From CAZAKZ01 sp964485695 (GTDB lineage Bacteria > Planctomycetota > JAFGQW01): 24,264 bases of DNA. The notes below the pieces were generated by a model. That model searched no databases. It was not told where the DNA came from and saw only the letters and a list, made by a program, of their open reading frames with translations. Location of the stretch: the NCBI GenBank assembly GCA_964485695.1, contig CAZAKZ010000086.1, positions 1 to 24,264 of the forward strand. Direction: 5' to 3'. Each line of letters starts with the position of its first letter. Position 1 is the first letter of the stretch. Of this stretch, positions 1 to 7,873 are shown piece after piece. A program made the position numbers and the translations under genes.

Positions 1-378
1 ACGCTTCGCTTGGTTACTGAACTTATTCCGGTTCGAGTTGACCAGTCGCTTTCGATAGAAAGCCCGGCACGGAGGTATCGGCAGAGACAGGCCAAAGATG
101 TCCGTCAACACGCCCGGCGTCAATAGCAGCGCCCCGGCCACGAAGATCAACACGGCGTCCAACATGGATTGGGCGGGCAAACGACCGGCCCCCAACTCCG
201 ATTGAATCTGGCTGTACGTGCGCCAGCCTTGGGACCTAGCCAACAGCGAGCCGACCACACCGGTGACAATGACCAGTGCAAGAGTGAACTTCCAACCGGT
301 CAGGTCCGCCATGTAGAGCAGCAACGCGAGCTCTGCAAACGGCACAGTGATGAACACGATAAGGAGTTTCAGCAGCAC
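1..378 (-). CDS. fxsA: FxsA-family membrane protein (3' end outside window)
   Basis: Translating the reverse strand from a GTG at 378 gives 126 codons open to the window edge. The start is bounded by an in-frame TGA a few codons upstream. The protein begins MLLKLLIVFITVPFAELALL and continues with a second hydrophobic segment (about residues 26-42), the motif LLARSQGWRTY, and a third hydrophobic stretch containing LLTPGVLTDIFGL. The order of hydrophobic segments, the SQGWRTY-like loop and the LTPG-LTD motif are the signature of the FxsA family, small inner-membrane proteins named for relief of F-plasmid exclusion of phage T7 in E. coli; the cellular role is otherwise poorly defined. A basic tail follows and runs off the edge. 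It is the last gene of a minus-strand run after pyrC and the aspartyl protease, 67 bp from the latter. Family assignment is firm; function is not. Confidence 0.85.
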   Translation of the reverse strand, partial: MLLKLLIVFITVPFAELALLLYMADLTGWKFTLALVIVTGVVGSLLARSQGWRTYSQIQSELGAGRLPAQSMLDAVLIFVAGALLLTPGVLTDIFGLSLPIPPCRAFYRKRLVNSNRNKFSNQAKR

Positions 379-445
379 GGTGGTCTTCTTTGCTCAGAGC
401 ACAGACGGATCCGTGTACCGTGGGGGCAAGCTTGACAGTCGCACG

Positions 446-880
446 TCAGAACAAATCAATCATGTGTTGCCCGCCATGGTCCGGGTTGCCAATCAACTTC
501 TGACCGCTTGGATCAACCACGAAATCAAGCGCCTCCAAAGGAATCTGGCCGATCAGCGTGGGACAATCGTCCGGAATTTCGCAGACTTCGACAACGCAGT
601 CTCGATCCTCGACGGTCAACCGAACCGGTTCGTAGACTCCGAACGACACCGTTCCCGCCGTCGTTCTTGCGGTCCGCGTACGATGCCGCCCGAGCCCCAG
701 CGTTTGAATGTGTTTCCGCGGCAAGGAGAGCATCGTTGCACCGGTGTCGACCAAGGCGTCGTCGACTTCGATGCGACGCACGTCGTCGCCTGCAATGTCT
801 CGGGCGTTGGCGCGTACCAGATCCGCCAGATTCTCGATGCGTGCCGAGACTACCACTCTGCCCATCGTCAGGATCTCCAT
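446..880 (-). CDS. Retropepsin-like aspartyl protease family protein
   Basis: The 144-residue protein carries the active-site triad DTGA at residues 45-48 (context ALVDTGATMLSLP). About 60 residues later it has LIGQIPLEALDFVVD (109-123), the usual second half of a retropepsin-like single-domain aspartyl protease. Such proteins act as homodimers, each chain giving one catalytic Asp. There is no signal peptide, so a cytoplasmic location is expected. I chose the ATG at 880 because a GGGAG sequence lies about 7 bases upstream; the frame stays open to an ATG at 934, which would add 18 residues of low similarity to the family. It lies between pyrC (upstream) and fxsA (downstream) on the same strand. 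Substrate and physiological role cannot be read from the sequence. Alternative: a non-proteolytic protein of the same fold. Confidence 0.8.
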   Translation of the reverse strand: MEILTMGRVVVSARIENLADLVRANARDIAGDDVRRIEVDDALVDTGATMLSLPRKHIQTLGLGRHRTRTARTTAGTVSFGVYEPVRLTVEDRDCVVEVCEIPDDCPTLIGQIPLEALDFVVDPSGQKLIGNPDHGGQHMIDLF

Positions 881-1038
881 GTCACCGCTCCCCGAAGCGT
901 CGCTCATTAACGTCACGCAAGATAGGGCGAACACAACGCGCTAGTGGCCGAACGTCAATGAACGGTCTCTCAGCCGCCAACGAGACCCTCACGCTCCGTT
1001 CATGCACTGCGAAGGCATAACTCATTCTAGCTCCCGAC

Positions 1039-2385
1039 CTACGCTCCCGTCAAAGGACGGGCGGTGTTCCAGTACCCTCCGCGGGAGTGATCGAAGACGG
1101 CTTCGGCGCCGCGACGGGATTCGTCGTAGTCGCCGTCTCGAAACACCTCGTGCCCCATGATCCAGGTGCGCACCGTCCAGCCCTGCAACTCGGTCCCATG
1201 CCATGGGCTCCAGCGGCATTTGGACTGTTGGTTTTCGTCCAGTACCGTCGCCCTTTTGTTCATGTCGACCAGGACCAAGTCGGCGTCGTAGCCTACCTCG
1301 ATTTGCCCTTTATCGAGAATGTCCCAGACGCGAGCCGGCGCTTCGCACATCCAGTGCACCACTTGTTGGATGCTGCAACGTCCGCGATTCACCTGGTCCA
1401 ACATCAACGCCAAGGAGTTTTCGACCGCGGGCAAGCCTGACGGAGAATCCGGGTACGATTGTCCTTTCTCCTCCAGTGTGTGTGGCGCGTGGTCTGTGGC
1501 GATCATTTGGATGCGAGCGTCCAGCAGCGCCTGCCAGAGTTGTTCGTTGTCCGCCCTGGTTTTGACCGAAGGGTTCATCTGGATCCGTGATCCAAGCCTC
1601 TGGTAATCGTCGACGTTGAACATCAAATGATGGGGACAAACCTCGCCGGTAATCAAACCGTGATGGTCGACCAGCAATTCGGCCTCGGCGCCGGTAGAAA
1701 TATGGAAGACATGGAAACGGTGATTGTGTCGCACAGCCAGGTCGATTGACCGTCGCGTTGCCACGATCGCAGCCTGATGATCACGGATGCGCGAATGGTC
1801 CCGCACGTCGCGTGTCCCGGCATACCGCTTCTGGTTCGCGAGAATCGTCGCCTCGTCTTCGCAATGTGCGCAGATCGGCAGCGTCGTTTCGGCAAAGATC
1901 CGCTCCAAGTCGCCTTGCTGGTCCACCAACAGATCACCCGTGCTGGAGCCGATAAAGATCTTGATTCCGGGCGTGCGTTGGGCGTTCTTCAGTTCCTCCC
2001 AATTCAGCGGCGTTGCCCCGATGTAGAAGCCGTAGTTCACAAGGCATTTCTCGGACGCGAGGGCGAGTTTCCCTTCCAACAGCCGCAACGTGGTCGTGCT
2101 TGGCCTGGTGTTCGGCACCTCCAGAAAAGTGGTCACACCGCCTTTGGCACAGGCTCGCGTGGCGTGCGCCAAATCTTCTTTGTGAGTGAGGCCTGGCTCG
2201 CGGAAATGAACCTGGTCGTCGATCACGCCGGGCAGCAAGTGCAAACCCGCCGCGTCGACGACCGCGTCGGCCGTGGCCTGAATCGCCGGACCGATGTCGG
2301 CGATCTTCGTATTCTCGACCAGGACGGAAGTTTGCAGCGTCTGCGACGGCAAAACAACCGTGGCATTTCGGATCAGCGTTTTCAT
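1039..2385 (-). CDS. pyrC: Dihydroorotase (class I, PyrC)
   Basis: The 448-residue protein belongs to the amidohydrolase superfamily and should catalyse reversible cyclisation of N-carbamoyl-L-aspartate to L-dihydroorotate in de novo pyrimidine synthesis, in the cytoplasm. Visible motifs are GVIDDQVHFREPGLTHKED (from residue 53), the EVPNT segment near 90, AHCEDE, HVFHISTGAE, CPHHL and ATDHAPHT, which together supply the metal ligands and substrate Arg. In the first motif the usual His-X-His is Gln58-Val-His60. I recall the same DDQVHFREPG form from Bacteroidetes dihydroorotases, so it probably marks a subfamily rather than a dead enzyme. Length is normal. No other pyrimidine gene is adjacent. 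It is divergent from the Uma2 gene across 138 bp. No convincing ribosome binding site is seen upstream of the ATG. Confidence 0.92.
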   Translation of the reverse strand: MKTLIRNATVVLPSQTLQTSVLVENTKIADIGPAIQATADAVVDAAGLHLLPGVIDDQVHFREPGLTHKEDLAHATRACAKGGVTTFLEVPNTRPSTTTLRLLEGKLALASEKCLVNYGFYIGATPLNWEELKNAQRTPGIKIFIGSSTGDLLVDQQGDLERIFAETTLPICAHCEDEATILANQKRYAGTRDVRDHSRIRDHQAAIVATRRSIDLAVRHNHRFHVFHISTGAEAELLVDHHGLITGEVCPHHLMFNVDDYQRLGSRIQMNPSVKTRADNEQLWQALLDARIQMIATDHAPHTLEEKGQSYPDSPSGLPAVENSLALMLDQVNRGRCSIQQVVHWMCEAPARVWDILDKGQIEVGYDADLVLVDMNKRATVLDENQQSKCRWSPWHGTELQGWTVRTWIMGHEVFRDGDYDESRRGAEAVFDHSRGGYWNTARPLTGA

Positions 2386-2523
2386 GGACAGACTATGGTT
2401 GTTTGCTTTTTTCCGTTCGTTTTCGTATTCTGACTAGTTGAGTAGCGATCGACGTCACGCCCAGCGAGAATCTAACACTTCGGGGACCTGCACGGGAGCA
2501 GGGGTCTCTATCGAAAGGCAAAT

Positions 2524-3207
2524 GTGGTCATGAGTTCCGTCAGGATGTCGACGGCATTTGAACTGCAAACCGGCGATCGTATGACTCGCGAAGAATTCCA
2601 TCGCCTCTACGAACAAACGCCCGAGGACTTCCAAGCCGAGTTGATTGGAGGGATCGTCTATGTGGCTTCACCACTCAAGCTCACACATGGCACGAACCAT
2701 TTGCCTTTGGGAACACTGTTTTTCGTTTACGAGGGCAACACACCTGGGATCGAGAGCGGCGACAATACCACCATCCTGTTGGGCGACGAAGGCGAGCCCC
2801 AGCCAGATCTGTTTCTCCGAATTCTGCCCGAATACGGCGGGCAATCCAAAACTACCGAAGATGACTATGTCCTGGGCGCTCCCGAGTTGATCGCGGAGAT
2901 TGCCCAAAGCAGCCGCTCGATCGACCTGCACGCGAAACGAGACGATTACACGCGGTATGGCGTGTGCGAGTACTTGGTCCTCTGCCTCCGCGAGAGAGAG
3001 CTGCGTTGGTTTGATTTGCGGAATGACCGGGAATTGGAGCCCGGCGACGACGGAATCTACCGCATTGGCGTTTTTCCTGGCTTGTGGATTGACGGCGATG
3101 CTCTGTTGGCCAGAGACCATTCTCGAATGATGGCGGTCTTGCAGGAAGGGCTTTTGTCGGCAAAACACGAGGAGTTCGTGCGCCGTCTGGCGGCAAATCG
3201 TCAGTAG
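2524..3207 (+). CDS. Uma2-family restriction-endonuclease-fold protein
   Basis: The 227-residue protein has the layout of the Uma2 (formerly DUF820) family, a PD-(D/E)XK nuclease fold greatly expanded in planctomycetes and cyanobacteria. Visible elements are REEFHRLYEQTPEDFQAELIGG with Glu39, QPDLFLRI with Asp95, the APELIAEIAQSS strand with Glu121 and Glu125, Lys138 in HAKRDDYTRYGV, and the closing EYLVLCLRERELRWF strand. Asp95, Glu121/125 and Lys138 are the likely catalytic set. Biological role of the family is unclear; nuclease activity is inferred from fold. The start could be GTG 2524 (AAAGG five bases upstream) or ATG 2530. It ends 5 bp from the stop of the convergent WD40 gene and has no toxin-antitoxin-like partner nearby. 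Confidence 0.88.
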   Translation: MVMSSVRMSTAFELQTGDRMTREEFHRLYEQTPEDFQAELIGGIVYVASPLKLTHGTNHLPLGTLFFVYEGNTPGIESGDNTTILLGDEGEPQPDLFLRILPEYGGQSKTTEDDYVLGAPELIAEIAQSSRSIDLHAKRDDYTRYGVCEYLVLCLRERELRWFDLRNDRELEPGDDGIYRIGVFPGLWIDGDALLARDHSRMMAVLQEGLLSAKHEEFVRRLAANRQ

Positions 3208-3212
3208 TGGTC

Positions 3213-4370
3213 TCAATCGTTCTGTGAAGCCGGCAATCGCACGATTCTGACGATGCCATCGCGGCCGGCGGTTGCGAGCATCGTGCCGTCGGGAGAGAAG
3301 GCGATCGAGTGAATGGCGTCGCCGTGTGCGCTGAGGACCACCTCCAATTCGCCTGTATCTGAATTCCACAGTCTGACCACACGGTCGTCGCCGCCGGCCG
3401 CCAGCAGGGCGGCGGTAGGCGAAAAAGCGACAGAACGCAACACGCCGCGATCCGTGTGGATTGCGCCCGTGTGTTTACCGTCGGACGACCGCCAAAGGTT
3501 GACTGTGCCGTCATAACCGGCCGATGCGACCACTTTCCCGTCCGGGCTAAACGCCACGCACAGCACGGCGTCTGTGTGGCCTTCCAGGACGGCTTTTGAC
3601 TGCCGCGTAGGGATATCCCAAAGCCTCGCGGTTCGATCGAAGCCACCGGCCGAAGCCAAGGTCTTTCCGTCCGGCGAAAATGCGACTCGGTGTACCGTGC
3701 TTCCGTGGCCTTCCAGGCACCCGAGTACCTCGCCCCACGACGAGTCCCAGAGTCTTATCAGATGATCGCCACCGCCGGACGCCAGCAAGCCACCGTCTGG
3801 CGAGAACGCCACGGCCCAGGCCCCGTCTCCGTGTGCCTTGATCATTCTGTTCGTACGGCCGGAACCTGCATTCCAAAGACGCACGTGGTTGTCGCGACTG
3901 GCGGACGCGATCGTGTTACCGTCGGGAGAAAACGCCACGGATCGGATGTCCCCCTGATGGCCCACGCCGGGCGGCACGCGAAGTTGTGCCAACAGTCGCC
4001 GTACGCGCAGACGCACCTCGGCGGACTTTGTCTCTTTCAACAGGCGGCCCAAGTCATCTTCGACCTCGTGTCCAAGCGTATCAAGCTGCTGAAACGCTTG
4101 CTGTCGCACATCGAACAGGTCGTTGTCCAAGTCCTCGAGCAACCGACGTCTACGTCGCTGTTCCGCGGGCGGAAGAGGCCGCTCGACCAATTGCCATACC
4201 TTGATCGTTTTGTCCGCACTGCCCGAGACAAGCATGTCCCCGTCAGGGGAATAGGCAACCGAATACACGCCCGCGGTGTGCGCCTTCAGGAGTCTGGGCT
4301 CCGGTGCGCCGGAAGGCTCCGCGGCGACGGCTGAAGCGGCAAGCAGGTGAAATACCAGCGGTGTACGCAT
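3213..4370 (-). CDS. Exported seven-blade WD40 repeat protein with helical insert
   Basis: The 385-residue protein begins with a probable signal peptide (MRTPLVFHLLAASAVAAEP), suggesting periplasmic location. Seven WD40 repeats can be counted by their VAFSPDG and LW motifs: one at about residues 30-58, then six from about 140 to the end, enough for a complete beta-propeller. Between blades 1 and 2 lies a charged helical insert of about 75 residues (RRRRLLEDLDNDLFDVRQQA and following), rich in Leu, Asp and Arg. Similar D-D-x-F-x-V-R modules are common in planctomycete proteins, often beside WD40 domains. Propellers of this type are binding scaffolds; no catalytic residues are expected and the partner is unknown. 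The gene starts 12 bp after the stop of the upstream alpha/beta-hydrolase-like gene, so the two are probably co-transcribed. Confidence 0.9.
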   Translation of the reverse strand: MRTPLVFHLLAASAVAAEPSGAPEPRLLKAHTAGVYSVAYSPDGDMLVSGSADKTIKVWQLVERPLPPAEQRRRRRLLEDLDNDLFDVRQQAFQQLDTLGHEVEDDLGRLLKETKSAEVRLRVRRLLAQLRVPPGVGHQGDIRSVAFSPDGNTIASASRDNHVRLWNAGSGRTNRMIKAHGDGAWAVAFSPDGGLLASGGGDHLIRLWDSSWGEVLGCLEGHGSTVHRVAFSPDGKTLASAGGFDRTARLWDIPTRQSKAVLEGHTDAVLCVAFSPDGKVVASAGYDGTVNLWRSSDGKHTGAIHTDRGVLRSVAFSPTAALLAAGGDDRVVRLWNSDTGELEVVLSAHGDAIHSIAFSPDGTMLATAGRDGIVRIVRLPASQND

Positions 4371-4382
4371 GCGCGGAGTATC

Positions 4383-5426
4383 TTAGTTTTCGGCAATGGG
4401 ACCCTTGCGGTTAGACCAGGGGAAATCCTCGCGCTTGTTCAGCAGACGCAGTTTGATGAATTCTACGATGTAGCCATTCACCGGAAGGGCTTTGCCCAAC
4501 AGCTTTGTTCCCTGCAGGGTCGTGTCCGCCTGCGAAAGAAAAAGATCCTTCTTTCGCAGGCGCTCCAACTGATCCTCAGGTGGCTCGGGACGGATCTTTT
4601 CGATACGGCCGTGTATGCGACTGGCTTCGATGAAGGCCTTTCGGTTGTTCTTGCCTACGGCGATCATGAGCGACAGCCTCTGGCGGATGGCCGCATGATT
4701 CAACGCATCGGTAGCGTTCAATCGCTCTATCGTCTGTCTTGGCGATAGCAGTACCAGCGCCTTGACGTCCTGTCCTTGCTTGACGTAAGGCGTCTGTGGC
4801 CAACTCCAATCCATGGCCGCCCAATTCAGGGCGATGATCGAGCCCAATTCAGCACCAACGACGCACAACATTTCGATGTTGACTTCCTCGGCGTCGTTCT
4901 TGCCCATCAGGAACTTCTTGCAGGCTTCGATATCCAGGATCATGTTCTGTCGTTCCAGCGGCGTGAACTTCCTGTCGTCGAATTTCGTGATTTGGATATT
5001 GCCGTTGGGAAGCTTGCGGCCGGTACTGCGTCCGTGGCCGCGCAGATCAGGCACGATCGTGGCGTGCCCAAGGGTCTGTAGCCCAGATGCCAGATAGCTG
5101 TACTCGCTTCCCTGGCCTTCCCAACCGTGGATCATGATGAGCGGCACGGTCTCCTTTCCCTTGCGAACGCCCTCCTTCGGCCCGTAGTACGTGCAATGGA
5201 TCTTCCATCCGTCCTTCGTATCAAGCCACACCCGTTTCGGGGCCGGCGGCTTCTTCTCCTTTTTCTTTTCGTCGGCTGCCGGGACCTTCTTTGCCGGCGG
5301 CCTGACCGGCTGAGCCCAGGTCGGTGCACAGATCAAGAAAACGAACAAAGCAATCGCAATGCTGCGAAAGAAACTGACACCGACTCTGTCGAATCGGAAA
5401 CACCTCGTTGCACTGTTTTTCAACAT
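4383..5426 (-). CDS. Exported alpha/beta-hydrolase-fold protein lacking catalytic Ser/His
   Basis: The 347-residue protein has a long signal peptide or N-terminal anchor (hydrophobic residues about 22-38, ending APTWAQ), then a Pro/Lys-rich linker (40-65), then an alpha/beta-hydrolase fold. The oxyanion strand reads IMIHGWEG (97-104) and the next turn PDLRGHGRS (126-134). The nucleophile elbow, normally G-x-S-x-G, is Gly-Ala-Glu193-Leu-Gly, so the catalytic Ser is replaced by Glu. The expected C-terminal His region reads TLQGTKLL with Gln305 in the likely His position, and the acid position after the MIAVG strand is not an obvious Asp. The protein is therefore probably not a classical esterase or lipase and may be a pseudo-enzyme or use other chemistry. 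It heads a two-gene unit with the WD40 protein. The fold is certain; function is unknown. Confidence 0.85.
   Translation of the reverse strand: MLKNSATRCFRFDRVGVSFFRSIAIALFVFLICAPTWAQPVRPPAKKVPAADEKKKEKKPPAPKRVWLDTKDGWKIHCTYYGPKEGVRKGKETVPLIMIHGWEGQGSEYSYLASGLQTLGHATIVPDLRGHGRSTGRKLPNGNIQITKFDDRKFTPLERQNMILDIEACKKFLMGKNDAEEVNIEMLCVVGAELGSIIALNWAAMDWSWPQTPYVKQGQDVKALVLLSPRQTIERLNATDALNHAAIRQRLSLMIAVGKNNRKAFIEASRIHGRIEKIRPEPPEDQLERLRKKDLFLSQADTTLQGTKLLGKALPVNGYIVEFIKLRLLNKREDFPWSNRKGPIAEN
4527..4562. repeat. Perfect 14-bp inverted repeat inside the hydrolase-like gene
   Basis: The arms CGCCTGCGAAAGAA and TTCTTTCGCAGGCG are exact reverse complements, separated by 8 bases (aaagatcc). The hairpin lies within the coding sequence of the hydrolase-like protein, where it encodes RLRKKDLFLSQA, about 100 nt before the gene's stop. 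A perfect 14-bp stem with a short loop is unlikely by chance in a window of this size. It might act on mRNA stability or translation of the downstream WD40 gene. No run of T follows on either strand, so a classical terminator is unlikely. Confidence 0.8.
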
Positions 5427-5830
5427 TGTCCCAATCCTTGCGCGATTTGCTGGTTTCGCCCCTTCCGTCTTAAATCGTAGATCGGCTCCGGTGGCACGTC
5501 AACGAAAGGACGCCGACCCTATCGTGATTCGGCTAAATATAGTAAGTAATCTGGGGCGGCCAACGCACACGGTTTTCTGGCGTTGACTAGCCACTTACCA
5601 GGAGCTGGAACAGTCCGAACGGGTGGTTCAATGTTCCGGCCTACGTCTGCTTGACTCGTCAAGAGTACGAATCCGGAGTACTTTTGTGTACCCCAATCGT
5701 TAACGGGAATAGAATAACGCATGGAGCCGAACTCTTAAGACGGGTATTGTACACGAGTTGCGCGAGAAACGCGGGTGTCCTAAGTGTTTAGCTGAAAACC
5801 GCGAGCACGATTCAAACGGGAGGTCCAGCC
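5427..5830. other. 404-bp non-coding region between divergent genes
   Basis: This region separates the hydrolase-like gene (minus) from the VWA gene (plus) and should hold both promoters. I see no convincing ORF. Two weak features are noted: a short palindrome, CTTGAC-TC-GTCAAG, at 5650-5663, and three nearby AGTAC/GTGTAC-like words at about 5664-5691. A TAGAAT hexamer at about 5708 resembles a -10 box but has no good -35 partner at normal spacing. None is strong enough to call a promoter. Confidence 0.4.
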
Positions 5831-7852
5831 GTGAGCGTAGTGGAGAACATGCGGACATGGTGGCAAATGCAAACCGGGGAAGAAGAGACGCCGTTCGATG
5901 GCGACTCAGGCGCGTTTATTGCCAGCCTAATTTTCCATTGCTTTCTGCTTCTCGCCCTGGGGCTAATCCCGCTGGTTCTCAGAGACCATCAAGTGACGCT
6001 CACCGTTTCCGCTCCCATAGACGAGGTGCTCGAGGAGGAACTGAAGGTACACGAGGATTTCGCTGTCAACGATCGCCCCACGGAAAACATCGGTGCCAAC
6101 AGCGTCGGCGACTTCGAAATGGCCATGTCGCTGGCGGCGGTGGTTTCCGATGTCTCCGACGTTCCCAGCCCTATCGATCTCGAGCCGACCGAAATCGGCA
6201 ATATCGAAGTCAATAACGAGATTCAGATCGCCACGGGACTAAACTTCAGCAAGAACATGACCGTACGTGGCGCGACGGGCCAAGGCGTAACGGGCGCTTC
6301 CGGTGCCATCGACCGGCTGACCGAAGAGATTCTACGATCGCTCGACGAGCGAAAGACGCTTGTCGTGTGGATGTTTGACCAGTCCGGCAGCCTGGCTCGC
6401 CAACGTCAGGCCATCAACAATCGATTCGATCGCATCTATGAGGAACTGGGCGTAATCGAAGCCTCGGGGAACCCGGCTTTCGCCAAACACGAGGACAAGC
6501 CGCTGCTGACGTCGGTCATCGCGTTTGGACAGAACATAACGCTGCTGACGGAAAAGGAAACGGACAACCTGGCCGAAATCAAAAGCGCAGTGGACGGAAT
6601 CGTACTGGACGAGTCGGGCACGGAGAAAGTCTTCTCGGCGGTCTTCATGGCAGCCGACCGCTACAAGCACTATCGGATGCGGGACCCGGTCACTGATAAG
6701 CCTGAGCGTAATGTCATGCTGATCGCGTTCACTGACGAGCGAGGCGACGACTTGGCCGGCATGGAGACCACCATCGACATTTGTCAGCGTTACGGCACGC
6801 CGGCTTATGTCGTCGGTGTGCCCGCGCCGTTCGGTCGTGAAGAAACGCTCATGAAATATGTGGACCCCGACCCGCAATACGACCAGACACCGGGGTGGGG
6901 CCGCGTCAACCAGGGGCCCGAATCGTTGATGCCCGAACGGGTCAAGGCCCATTTTTGCTCGACTCAGGAAGACATCGACCCGATCGACTCGGGCTTCGGG
7001 CCGTTTGCCCTTACGCGGCTGTGCTATGAAACCGGCGGCATCTTTTTCGCAGTGCACCCAAACCGCAACGTCTATCGCGAGGTGTCGGAACACGAGATTG
7101 ACGTCTTCTCGTCTCACTTGAAATACTTCTTTGACCCACAGGTGATGCGGCATTATAAGCCGGCCTACGTTTCGCCCGACGAATACATGCGCCAAGCAGC
7201 GGCCAACAAGGCTCGTGCGGCGCTGGTGACCGCCGCAAAAAAGTCATGGCTGGGGCCAGAGTTGGAGCCCGATGTCCGGTTCGTGAAGCGAAGCGATGCG
7301 GCCCTCGCTCAATCGATAACCAAGGCCAAGAACAACGTGGCCAAACTGGGGCCTCTCCTGTCGGACATCCACGGAACGCTGAGAATGGGCGAAGCCGACC
7401 GCGAGAAAGAAACGGCGCCTCGTTGGCAAGCCGGTTACGACTTGGCCATGGGCCAGACGCTTGCCTCCATGTTACGGGCGCAGATCTACAATGCGTTGCT
7501 CGACGAAGTGGGACGCGGCAAACCGTTCGAAGATCCCAGGAACAACACATGGAGACTGGTACCGACGAATGATATCACGCTCGACGGTCAGAGTTCGACT
7601 TTCGCCACCCAGGCCAAGGACTATTTGCAGCGGGTAGTCGACGAACATCCCGACACGCCCTGGGCGCTCTTGGCAAAATACGAGTTGGACCGGCCTTTTG
7701 GCTGGCAGTTGATTGAAGACTATACCGACCTGACACCTCGCCGTGCCGTCGGCGCCGGAGGACGCGGAGGTGGGGGGGCCGGTGTCGGTCGCGGCGTCGC
7801 TGGCGGAGCCGCCCCAGCCCGCCCCGTAAGACGACCAGTGCCCAAGCTGTAA
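5831..7852 (+). CDS. Membrane-anchored VWA-domain protein
   Basis: The 673-residue protein starts at a GTG with GGGAGG seven bases upstream. One hydrophobic segment (about residues 28-50, AFIASLIFHCFLLLALGLIP) anchors it with a short N-terminal cytoplasmic part. A linker of about 100 acidic residues follows, then a VWA-like domain from about 170 to 440. Its metal-site motif is DQSGS at residues 183-187, a variant of DxSxS, preceded by the hydrophobic strand TLVVWMF. Later strands (MLIAFTDERG, AYVVGVP) fit the fold. The C-terminal part is helical and charged, and the last 35 residues are a low-complexity Gly/Ala/Arg/Pro tail. VWA domains bind partners through a metal ion; the partner is unknown. 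Proteins of this shape are common in planctomycetes. It ends 21 bp from the convergent pectate-lyase gene. Confidence 0.85.
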   Translation: MSVVENMRTWWQMQTGEEETPFDGDSGAFIASLIFHCFLLLALGLIPLVLRDHQVTLTVSAPIDEVLEEELKVHEDFAVNDRPTENIGANSVGDFEMAMSLAAVVSDVSDVPSPIDLEPTEIGNIEVNNEIQIATGLNFSKNMTVRGATGQGVTGASGAIDRLTEEILRSLDERKTLVVWMFDQSGSLARQRQAINNRFDRIYEELGVIEASGNPAFAKHEDKPLLTSVIAFGQNITLLTEKETDNLAEIKSAVDGIVLDESGTEKVFSAVFMAADRYKHYRMRDPVTDKPERNVMLIAFTDERGDDLAGMETTIDICQRYGTPAYVVGVPAPFGREETLMKYVDPDPQYDQTPGWGRVNQGPESLMPERVKAHFCSTQEDIDPIDSGFGPFALTRLCYETGGIFFAVHPNRNVYREVSEHEIDVFSSHLKYFFDPQVMRHYKPAYVSPDEYMRQAAANKARAALVTAAKKSWLGPELEPDVRFVKRSDAALAQSITKAKNNVAKLGPLLSDIHGTLRMGEADREKETAPRWQAGYDLAMGQTLASMLRAQIYNALLDEVGRGKPFEDPRNNTWRLVPTNDITLDGQSSTFATQAKDYLQRVVDEHPDTPWALLAKYELDRPFGWQLIEDYTDLTPRRAVGAGGRGGGGAGVGRGVAGGAAPARPVRRPVPKL

Positions 7853-7873
7853 CGGACGCCGAGCAATCTCGTT

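Noticed and set aside
347..910. Plus-strand open frame of 187 codons
   Set aside because: It is antisense to the aspartyl protease, whose DTGA motif and ribosome binding site are clear; the plus-strand product has no recognisable pattern.
5359..5586. Small plus-strand open frame in the divergent region
   Set aside because: It overlaps the start of the hydrolase-like gene in antisense and has no ribosome binding site or family pattern.
5650..5663. Palindrome CTTGACTCGTCAAG as an operator
   Set aside because: Six-base arms occur several times by chance in a window of this size, and nothing nearby supports a regulator.
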